Shown piece by piece: positions 21,915-31,864 of a stretch of 64,000 nt of DNA (position 1 is the stretch's first letter; every line of letters starts with the position of its first letter). Where the stretch lies: the NCBI GenBank assembly GCA_037126765.1, contig JBBCBC010000001.1, positions 26,954,804-27,018,803 of the forward strand, in the 5' to 3' direction. The notes below the pieces were generated by a model. It worked only from the letters and a program-made list of their open reading frames with translations. It made no database searches and was not told the origin of the DNA. The stretch is from Stenogyne calaminthoides (lineage: Eukaryota; Streptophyta; Magnoliopsida; Lamiales; Lamiaceae). Made by a program: the position numbers and the translations under genes.

Positions 21915-22292
21915 CAGCATATCAACTAATACTTTACAGTATATCAACTAATACTTTACAGCATATAAACTAATACTTTACCGCATATCAACTAATACTT
22001 TACAGCATATCAACTAATACTTTACAGCATATCAACTAATACTTTACAGCATATCAAATAATAATTTACAGTATATCAACTAATACTTTACAGCATATCA
22101 ACTAATACTTTACAGCATATCAACTAATACTTTACAAGATATCAACTAATACTTTACAACATATCAACTAATACTTTATAGTATATCAACTAATACTTTA
22201 CAGCATATCAACTAATACTTTACAGCATATCAACTAATATTTTACAGTATATCAACATTTTTTTTTACAGCATATCAACTAATACTTTACAA
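21915..22292. repeat. 22-bp minisatellite, about 18 copies
   Basis: Head-to-tail units CATATCAACTAATACTTTAC followed by AG, with few substitutions (TATATC for CATATC, TACAA for TACAG) and one unit disrupted by a T-run near 22255. It lies between the divergent PMD and transposase genes. Confidence 0.95.
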
Positions 22293-23767
22293 ATAAAACA
22301 TACCTTGAAAGTGGCGACGACGGGCACTCACAAGATGGCGGCGGTGGTAAGTAGGCGATCGAGGGACTAATTATTCGACTGTGAAACAAGAAAAATATGT
22401 TATTACGTACGTGTCGAAAAATAATATTCACAAAAAATCTTAAAGAAATAAAAAAAACAAAAACTGGCGGCGACGGCGGGCGGCGGGCGGCGGCTGGGTA
22501 TGTTGGGTTGGAGAAGAATGAAGAGAAGAAAAGTGAAGGAAAGAAGGAAAGTAGTGGGTGATTGAGAAAGAAGGAAGAAAAGTGAGTTGGGTATGTTGGG
22601 TTGGAGTAGAAGGAAGAGAAGGAAGAAAAGTGAAGAAAAAAATATTTTTGGAAGAATTGGATTATATTGGAGGTAATTTGGGTTGGTTGGAGGTAGAAAT
22701 TAAAGAGTGTTGTTAGAAAATTAATGTTCGGATGGTGGGAAATTAATATTGGTGGTTGATGGGAAATTAAATTCGAATTAAAAAAAAATTCAAAATACTA
22801 TATTTTTTGCCTAAAATATAACATAATTATGTCATTAATAAATTATTATTAAGAAATTTTTTTTGAATAAATTATTAATTATTGATACTATAATACATAT
22901 ATTTGGACATACATAAAGAACACCAACAATAAATACTGACTAGAATAATATATATAGTTGAAACATCAAATAATACTTTCAACCTAAACAACTCATATTT
23001 TTCAGTTAATTAAAAATTATACTTTTGAATTAACCATCAAAAAAATTCTGTACACTGATAGTTTTTTTCATAACAGTGATAATTAATATACGAATCAGTC
23101 AGAGCGCGTGCATATAACATTGATACTTAAATAACCGAATGTAGTAGTAGAATACAGTAATAATTCGAGTTAAAAATTAAAAGCACGCGTGCCTGTGTAG
23201 TCAAATCAAATTCAGACCCGTGAGGTGCGTGCGGTGCATATCGCGCGCGTGGCGCGACAAGCGCCTACCCCTCGCGCAAGTGGCGCGACAAAGATCTCCG
23301 AGGCGCGCGCGTGGTGAGACACCATGTCGCTACTGGCCGGTCTTGACCCTCTTCCCTTATAGGCCTTTCCGTGCGCCGCTCACTTCCCACTTTCCGGTCC
23401 GAGTTTTTCTCCATTTTCAGACGCACACAATAATTTTCATACCACTTTTTTGCCTTTATAAACTTCATCTGTGCAGACTCAAATTTTCTCCTCAAATACA
23501 AGTTTTCATACCACATTATTTTTCAGACGTATACAAGTTTTTTCTCCTCAAATTTAATCACATTATATTAATTTCATAATCGCAAACTCATTATACCATA
23601 TTTTCTCTATTTCTCAATGTTTATGGTTGCTTCTTACTGTTTTTGTGTTTTTGTTGTATATTCAAGCTTCAACATTGTCATCTGGTTTGCTTTATTTTAA
23701 ATTAGACATATTAACTTCATTTATACCATATTTTATCCTCAAACTTTTACCAGCCATTTCCAAAAAA
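22293..23767. other. Region upstream of the transposase, with GC-rich patches
   Basis: Mostly AT-rich, with a GGCGGCGACGGCGGGCGG patch near 22465-22500 and a second GC-rich patch at 23195-23400. The second contains GTGGCGCGACAA twice (about 23249 and 23280), resembling the GTCGCGCCNC core of the terminal repeats. It probably includes the transposase promoter and 5' UTR. No separate gene recognised. Confidence 0.45.
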
Positions 23768-26700
23768 ATGAATTCTTATCATGATGCTCATTATGTATCC
23801 ATATATGTGTCGGAGGATTTTAGTACACCTCCAGGGGGTTTAAAAGGAAAAGAAGTAGTTGCATTTTATGTTACGGCTATTGCTAGAATGAGAAATATCA
23901 CATTGGCTATTCGTAATTCTAATGCAACCCAGGTAAGATATATATGTAGTGAAGGTGGCGAATATGTCCCTAGAAAAACAAAGAATGAGCGAAATACAAA
24001 AACAGCCAAAAATTCATGTCCTTTTCGTTTGGTTGCTTGGCTTTCTGATCCCGAGCGTGATATGTGGGAAATTAATATTTTGGAAGGAACACACAATCAT
24101 CGATTTCCAAATAACGCAGAGGGTTCCAGAATTGGTCAATTATCACCCGAAGAGTACAAACATGTACAATTACTAGATTCAATGAATGTTACTGCAGCAA
24201 ACATTATGGGATATATAAAGACAATCAATCCCGAGAATCGGACGGACTCAAAGCAAATGTACAATTCATAGCAAAAGATTAGGAGAGACAACCGCGAGGA
24301 GCTTACCTCAACGCAAAACTTCATACACCTACTACGAGAGCGGAATTACAGGTATAAATCTTCAAACAATTTTCATGATTGTTTTATAAATTATGTCATT
24401 TTTTCAAAACGTCATTCAATTGAGTTGATTTATCAATTTTCATGATTGTTTTATAAATTACATATATCTTATTATAATATTTATATATAATTCTAATAAT
24501 TTTTTTTATATGTGTTATTTAACCCTAAAAAAATTAAAGTTTGCAAGAAAAATAAATTTATAGAATATTGGTGATTTTTATGCACACACTAATAAAATTT
24601 GATATTGGTGGTAAAAAAGTTGATATAAACACACTAATAAAATTTTGATATTGGTGATTTTTTTATATTATTTTAATTTTTTTATAAGGGTGATGGTGTA
24701 GGTGATAATTAATTGCATATTAATACTCTTTTTAAGTAGCAATGTAATATTTATAATTTTTAATTGAAAAATATTACATTGCTACTTAAAAAAAGTATTA
24801 ATATGCAATTAATTATCACCTACACCATCACCCTTATAATTTTGAAATTAAATTATATTGAATATTAAAAACACCCGCGTAACACGCGGGCATTATGCTA
24901 GTTAAACATATTGATTACTTTAAATTTAATTTTTATTTGTATTTATTAAAATTTAGGTACAATTTTAGGACGGATGACAACAATGAACTCAAAGATATAG
25001 TTTTCAGTCATCCATGTTCGGTTGTAATGGTCAACGCGTATCCGAAAGTATTAATCATTGATACGACATACAACACGAACATTTACAGTATGCCTTTGCT
25101 TGAGGCAGTTGGGGCAACGGGCACTCACAAGACGTTCACCATCGCATACGCATTTATGATCAGTGAAATGCAGGAACACTTCGAATATATCCTAGGATTT
25201 ATTCGGGGATTGTACGAGATACGAATACCAAATGTCGTTGTCACGGATAGGGCTTTCGCGTTGATGAATGTTGTGGACGTGATTTTTCCAGAATCTCAAG
25301 CACATTTATGCAGGCACCACATAGAGCAAGTTGTTTATGCACGGGCTCTAAAACAACCAGGATTTAAAGAAAAACATGCTAAAAATTTTAAATTTCAGTG
25401 GAATTGTGCAGTCCAGTCGAGCATAAATGAAGATTGGAAAATTGGGTGGGCTCATGTAAAGAAAAAATACGGCAGATTTCCAGATCTAATTGAGTATTGC
25501 GAAGATACGTGGCTTAGGCCGCATAAAACAAGAATTTTAGGGGCACATCTAGATTATCGCATGCACTACGGAAACTACACCACGAACAGGTAGTTATTTT
25601 CCTATGAAACCAAAACTATTGCACTATTACCATATTGAGACAAGTAATAAATTTAAATTTTGTTCATTTAATTATTGATATAGGGTTGAACAAGAACACC
25701 ACAGGGTGAAAAAAAACCTGGATGGCGGTAGGAAGCACTTTGACATCATCTTCAAAAAAAATTCACCAGGTCATGGAGTTGCAAATATGCGAGATCAAAA
25801 AGCAATACAGGTTTACCGACAACAAGACAAGGACTGATATGCTAGAGAACGAATTCTACAGCCAACTAGTGCGCAATATCATGTCCAAAGCGTTCGAACT
25901 CATTGTCGCAGAAATAGAAAGGAATCTGGGTGGAAAAATATGCGGTTTCTATCTCAGGAGAACACATGGTCTTCCGTGTCAATGCGAGCTTACAAGGTAC
26001 TTTCAAAACAACTATCAAATACCTTTAAATTGTATAGACTCGTTTTTGGAGAACATTGGATATAGATTTTTCTAGTATTCCTACCACCACCGACTAAACA
26101 TATGATGACGGTCGTGGTAAGACTAGGAGAAAATTATTCGATGATGACACGGAAGATATTCTTCCACCGAAGGTTGAAAAAAAAAGTAAGTCAAAACAGA
26201 AGACTTAAGCAGCGATCGTCAACCTTCTTGGTTTGAGTGGGCGGCAAAAAGTGTGGGATTAAAAAAGTCTACTAAAAAATGGGGTAAGGGGAGAGTGCCG
26301 GCAACTAATGCACACCAGGATATTCCACCAGAAGCTGATCGTAGACATAGTACATCAGAAAGATGTACGATGAGTTTTTCTGAAGATACTCAAAACAGAT
26401 TTTCCCAAAATCCGGGCCACTCCCCCAATACTCCTACGTCAAAACCCCAAAGGCCCCCACTTCCTGATACCCCGCATCGCAAAAGTACTGCTAGTTCGAG
26501 TAGGCCACCCAAATTTCAAACAAATATTAACCGGCCAATACCATTTTTAAACTCTCCAGTGGAGAACGATTTCCCTCCATATATCAGAAAGTATATTCAT
26601 TCCTACAATGATGTAATTGGAGATGGGAACTGCGGATATAGAGCTGTTGCACTCGCAGTCTATGGATCCGAAGAAAATTGGCCAAAGGTACGAATGGATC

Positions 26701-27290
26701 TTAAGCAGGAACTGCAAATAAGACGCGATTTATACGATAACATTCTACGTGGTTACATGGACATGTCAGATTTGGAAGAATCACTTGATCATGTCAAAGG
26801 TTATGCAGAAATATCTAAATGGTTTAGATTACCTGAACATGGATACCTAGTTGCAACCACATATAACGTCTTCGTAATGACATTTAGTGAACATGTCGGA
26901 TTTTTTTGCCTTCCCGCAATAACAGATGACCATTGAGGACTTCCGACCGCGACATTGATCTTAGGGAACGTGAACAACAATTCTCATTGGATATTGGTAA
27001 GAAAAAACTATATTCATGTTATTTTATAATTTTTGTTATTTATGATTTTTTTTATTATAATTATAATTTTTTAACTGTAATTTCAGTTGCATATGACAAC
27101 CAATGATCATCCAGTACCGTTTATATCAGCATACTGGAAACGCGCACATCACCCTTCTGTAAATGGTTTATTACAATTTGAAAGCAGGATATAGCTATTC
27201 CGTACATTACACGATTTGGATGCACTACGACGTGAGGCTAATTATAGGTTTAGACAAAACGAGAAAGACAAATACTATACATTTTTTTAA
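23768..27290 (+). pseudogene. FAR1-type MULE transposase followed by an OTU protease domain (decayed)
   Basis: Exon 1 from the ATG at 23768 encodes a FAR1/WRKY-GCM1-like DNA-binding domain (RYICSEGG, SCPFRLVAWL, EGTHNHRFP). The frame carries a TAG at 24269-24271 and then continues QKIRRDNREE. Intron 24352-24956. Exon 2 (24957-25589) is the MULE transposase core, with VLIIDTTYNTN, PNVVVTDRAFALMN and AHLCRHHIEQV providing DDE-type residues and a C/H motif. Intron 25590-25683. Exon 3 is frameshifted near 25720, then reads GLPCQCELTRYFQNNYQIPL and stops at 26075. A further frame from 26253 encodes a basic, proline-rich linker and an OTU domain with the DGNC catalytic cysteine (26622-26633). A TGA at 26934-26936 precedes the in-frame NNNSHW histidine (His codon 26985-26987). 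An intron then probably follows, and another TAG lies near 27194. It looks like one ancestral transposase-OTU gene, now not translatable as a whole. Confidence 0.85.
24688..24833. mobile_element. Near-perfect hairpin MITE in the transposase intron
   Basis: 146 bp with arms of about 66 bp (24688-24755 and 24767-24833) that are almost perfectly complementary, starting GGGTGATGGTGTAGGTGATA, and a loop of about a dozen bases. TTATAA lies on both sides; because that string is itself palindromic, it may be a target duplication or part of the repeat. It is within intron 24352-24956. Confidence 0.85.
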
Positions 27291-27976
27291 TATTTAATTT
27301 AAGTTTTTCTAGCAGCACGTCGCAGTCCATCCTCGGAATGTAATGTGTATATTGTTTTTCATATAATGTGCATATATTTATTTTCATGTAATGTGTATAT
27401 TTATTTTTTCATGTTTAAATTGATAATTGAACTAATATTTTACAATTGACAAATTAATATTACTCAATTGAAGAACTAATATTGTTGATAACAAATAACT
27501 AATAATTTGCAGTTAATGAACTAATATTTTATGACCAAACAACTATAACACTTTTCAATGAAACAACTAATACTTTATAATTAATAAATTATAAATTAAT
27601 TCATTTAATTAGTGTGAAATTAATTAATTATAATTAATAAATTAATATTTTTCAATTAATATTATTAAATTAAACAAAAGAATAAAGATTAATAAATTTA
27701 ATTAGTGTGGGATTAATTAACTTCGCACTAATTAAAATATTATAAATTTAAAACCATAAATTAATTATTAATAATGTGTTAATTAATGAACAAATAATTT
27801 ATGACAATATAACTGTAATACTTTTCAATGAAAGAACTAATACACTTTATAACTAAACAATTAATATTTTTACAAACCCTAAATAATATTAATTAATACA
27901 TTTAATTAATTAGTTAATTTTAATTCATAATTATAATTCAATTTAATTAAATAAACCCTAAACTTAAAAAGAAATG
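27291..27976. other. AT-rich subterminal DNA, right side
   Basis: Low-complexity AATTAATTA-type sequence with degenerate AACTAATATTTTACA units (27430-27600) resembling the minisatellite unit. No gene is seen. Confidence 0.5.
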
Positions 27977-28085
27977 GAAATTCTGTCGCGTGGGCGGCAC
28001 GACACGCTCCATATGTGTCGCGCTCGCCACGCGACAGCCCCAATCATTGGAGCTTCACATAAATTGTCAAAAGTGTGTATATAGC
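27977..28085. repeat. Right terminal inverted repeat
   Basis: Reverse-complement match to 17982-18088. Contains TGTCGCGTGGGCGGCACGAC and GTCGCGCTCGCCACGCGACA. Confidence 0.75.
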
Positions 28086-28170
28086 AATGATGAATCTTAC
28101 CTACCATTTTTGGCACAACTTTCAAGAAAAAAATATAAAAAGTAAATAAATAAAAGTGTTATAAGATATT

Positions 28171-28604
28171 GAACCACTATAAATTGCTGTGTTGTTTGCT
28201 TTCTGTACTGCATTCTATCTGCTGCATATTTTCACTGAAAGCATACTGAGTTTCTTGATATTCAGTTGGAAACAATCCACTGAAATTGCATCAAACTTGA
28301 TCACAGCCTTAACCACTATTTTTACTAAGGAAGAGATTTTCAGCAAGATAAAACGAGTATAAACTTAGGGCAAACACATTCCGCACTCTTGATTAGCTAG
28401 AACAGATAATTACCTAACTGAACCAACTCTACTGAGTATTCAGTAAGATAATTATCTGATCCAAGCTTCTCAGGATCTCTGATAAAACTCAGGATCAGTT
28501 GGGCTAATCTGAAGCTTCTGAAAGCTGCTCTAGATCATTGTCTCAGTAGACTTTGACTCAGGGCGATTTGTGCTTCTCAGGGCAAAATTCTCAGGACATC
28601 CTGA
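28171..28604 (+). mobile_element. Truncated S-family LTR, left piece
   Basis: Matches 59238-59662 of the LTR at 57926-59756 closely (GAACCACTATAAATTGCTGTG onward to GACATCCTGA). The 5' half of the LTR is missing. It continues at 38490-38589 after removal of the element inserted at CCTGA. Confidence 0.9.
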
Positions 28605-30315
28605 TGTTGGGGAATTAATTACCCGGATCTATTCTGGATGAATATTTAAATACAAATTTAATTCTAACAATTATTACTAGCATGAATTAATCCTATATTA
28701 ACTCAAATAATAATTCAACAACCAATCATGCATATAAACAATTCACATAAAACCTACACATGCGGAAATACTACGGGTTTACGTGAACTAACCGATCGGA
28801 GTGACATCCGCTTGAGAAGATGGATCCCGTTCACACGAACACACCAAAAGGTCTTCTCAAGTATTCCCTTATCCTTGTTCAACAATCCGGTGGTAGGAAC
28901 TCGCGAACAATTTAACAAAGGAAAAATAAAATTATGTTGCACCACCTTTGTGGATTTCTAATTTTTCCAACACATGGAATTGCACTTGGGGATGAAACAC
29001 TCATCCCCTATTTATAGACATGGGGTGGTCGAATTTTTGTGCATGAATAAGATGGGAAAATCTTTTTCTTGATCTCCAAGAAATCTTGAATATATCCAAT
29101 ATATTCTTTTCTCCATATTTAAAATATTCCACAAAATCCCAACTCCCTATATTAAGGGATTTTTGAAAATATCACATTAAATAGGGAAGAAATAGAATCT
29201 TTGACTTTTCTTGAATTTATGGGATAATCTTGTATTCCAAGAATACATATTCCATAAAATCTTTCCAAGAAAATATTTTCTCTTTCTTCCTTCAATGATT
29301 TTCGAAAATTATGTAAAAATTAGCAACAATAATTTATTTTATTTTAAACACTTTTTTTAGTTATTGAACTTTATCTTTGGGCTACTTGAGGGGCCTTTAG
29401 GAGAATTAAGATTGGACCTTCTAATGGACTTTGAATATCTAATATTGAGCCACAATATTATTCAAGCCCATAAATATTAATTAATCCCACTACATAATTA
29501 ATATTGCACTATCCATCTTAACCCATATTACTGTTAATATGGCTCCCGGTTATTATTTTCCGTGTTTAAGATTATTCAGCCCTTTAATTAATTCAAGCCA
29601 CTGAAATAGCTTTTCTTTAATTAATATCTTTTGTCATTGGTCAAGGAACGGTTCAACATTATTATCCATACCGGAAACAAATTCCACTTGCAAGATTTGG
29701 TATGATAAATCTTATGAACCTCCCAAGGGGGCAAATCAAACGAGCATACTCGCACACGATTCTTCGTATTAAATCTTAGCAATCGCATGTGACTAGTAAT
29801 ATTGCCCAAGATATAAAGTATTGAATCTCATTGATTCTCTACCCGTCATAAGTCAAAGCAATAATTACTAACCACACACGATCCTATTTAAGGGATGAAG
29901 ATTAAGAAATAAAGAACCACTGAGGTCTAATTCTTCCTGGTTCAGTGCTGGAGAATTTATCCTCCTGTAGGTCCTATTCAGTGCATCAGTCATGCACTAG
30001 TGTAATCTCTTGGTCAAGACAAGCCAATTTGAGCCTTACACTTCAACCTTTCACGATGGATTGTTCATTTCCATCTAGGTCGTGAACATCGTACTTTTAG
30101 TTACAAGGGACTGTTAATTTAATCTTCTGTGATATGGTATCACTAAATTAACTACAATGTAACACGTACTGTTTATTGAACAATTATGCAGTAAATATAT
30201 GTAACATTCAATGATATTTAAATCATCAGTGATAAATAATTTATTTCAGTAAATAAGACAAAAATTCAGTTTGGTTATACAAAGTAAAAACATACTTTCC
30301 AGTATAACCCCAACA
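28605..30315 (-). repeat. 3' LTR of copia D
   Basis: 1711 bp. A CTATTTATAG string near 29008 gives a minus-strand TATAAATAG core promoter. It aligns with 37178-38489 but has about 390 bp more. Confidence 0.93.
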
Positions 30316-30323
30316 ATCTCCCA
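30316..30323 (-). other. Polypurine tract of copia D
   Basis: On minus, TGGGAGAT directly precedes the 3' LTR (TGTTGGGG). A similar GCGGGAGAT string recurs near 31850, about 95 bp further upstream once the nested LTR is removed. Confidence 0.7.
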
Positions 30324-30353
30324 ATTATACTCAAAGTCTGCTTTTAAGTATAC

Positions 30354-31792
30354 TACAGTGTTGGGATATTTTAGTTTTGATAAATTATGCCAAAACATTA
30401 TCGACTTGTGTTATTTAAGCTAACTTACAGATAACAAGTTGAGGGGGAACGAGAGAACAAAGTTGAGGGTGAACTCACAAAATCAGAAGTAGATGATCGA
30501 GATCAGACGAGGCTGCAGACAAGACTGATCGAGATCAGATGAGTTAGATGAGTTTCTGAGTTAACTGATGAGCTGTGCAAAATCAGAAGAGAAGAAAAGC
30601 TAAGCCAGCTGACCAGAAAATCAGATGACCAGAACAGACCTGATCAGAAGAACAGACGAGCTGATCTGGTGATCAGAAGAACAGACAAGCTGATCAGAAA
30701 GAAACTGACCAGAAGATCAGAAGAGGAGGTAGCTGATCAAAAGAGGAGCAGATGAGACTGATCGAGATCAGACGTGATTGAGATCAGATGTGCTAACCTG
30801 ATGCAGCTGACCTGATGCTATCCTGATATGTTGACCTGAAGATGTGCTGATCTGATCAGTCGAAATGATCAGACCAGGCGAAGAAATCAGATAGCCTGAG
30901 TCAAGTGACCTGAGGGTCAGTGAGTAAAAGTGACCTGAGGGTCAGGATGTCTGAAGTCAGAAGAGCTGAACTCAGTAAGCCTGAGTGTTAGTATGCCTGA
31001 TCAGACAAGGTCCGCTGAAGAGAAGTCTGCTGAATCAAGAATCCTGAGTAAAAGAATCCTGAAGACTCAGAAGGATCCTAAAAACTCAGAAGAATCCTGA
31101 AGACTCAGAAGAATCTGAAGAAATAACCGTTAGATTCAGCTGACGTGGACCAATGAGAGGAAGACAACAAGCCTGAAAAAGCTGCAAAAACTACAGAATA
31201 GTATGGATTTGAATGTGACTCCATCCAACGGTAACATTCAAATCCACACTATAAATACAAGTTCTTTCTTCATTATTCGTGTGGGAAATGCGTGAAACAT
31301 CCAAAAAGCCAAATCATCCAGCATTTCCACCATAGAACACTGAGCAAGAAATACACGCATATATTCAAGAGTGTTCTACCCTAGATTTAAGCACAAATGT
31401 AATATCCTAAGCTTAGAGAGATTTTCCCATCCTTAGCATTGAGGCTAAACAAATGTAAGGGAAAATCTCAACCTAGTTGGGAAACCAAACAAACCTTACC
31501 CAAATCAGTTTGATAGGTTAAGTTTGTAGGTGAGTGAGAACTCGGTAAACATCTGTTAGTTAAGTTGGTGCCCCATGAAGGGAAGAAAGGATGTAGGACG
31601 AGTTGTCCGAACCACTATAAAATCATGTGTTCTTTACTGCTTTATGTCCTTACTTGCCATATGCATTTGATTATAAGCAAAACACACATGGTTTAAAAAG
31701 AAAATTGGTATAACTATTCCCTCACCTTTGTTTTATATGCACTACATGATTTTTCCGCATTTCATAGGTTTTTCACCGGGACCAACATACAG
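30354..31792 (+). mobile_element. Solo S-family LTR nested in copia D
   Basis: LTR 30359-31787 (1429 bp), TGTTGGGATATT...GGGACCAACA, flanked by TSD TACAG (30354-30358, 31788-31792). TATA box at 31250-31258. The U3 half has the CTGATC/AGAAGA array (30480-31120). The middle matches the decayed LTR at 336-1839. No internal region remains. Confidence 0.93.
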
Positions 31793-31864
31793 TATGTCTC
31801 GTGTAGTTCATAATGCGTGACATCTAATGTCACCTACACGAACCTAATAATATCTCCCGCTTAT

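Larger units (their letters stand above)
17982..28085. mobile_element. Large inverted-repeat element carrying PMD and MULE/OTU genes
   Basis: The left end (17982-18088) and the reverse complement of the right end (about 27977-28085) align over about 105 bp: GCTAAATACACAGTTTTTAC against GCTATATACACACTTTTGAC, a shared CAATCATTG/CAATGATTG, CTGTCGCGTGG, then the GTCGCGCCGCC/GTCGTGCCGCC block and ACGCGACAtAATTT. The interior has a MAIL1-like PMD gene on minus (18554-21046) and a FAR1/MULE transposase plus OTU domain on plus (23768-27290), placed divergently. This fits one MULE-superfamily element of about 10.1 kb. I could not find a 9-11 bp target duplication, so exact ends are uncertain and age is probably considerable. 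Confidence 0.72.

Noticed and set aside
21915..22292. CRISPR-like regular repeat array
   Set aside because: Units are 22 bp head to tail without spacers, in plant DNA. It is a minisatellite.
23220..23579. Arg-rich protein upstream of the transposase
   Set aside because: Starts in the GC-rich motif patch and runs into AT-rich leader. It looks like chance reading of the promoter region.
17973..28094. A 9-bp target duplication for the large inverted-repeat element
   Set aside because: The bases beside the aligned ends (ACGAGTTAG-like on the left, AATGATGAA on the right) do not match, and shifting the ends by a few bases did not help.
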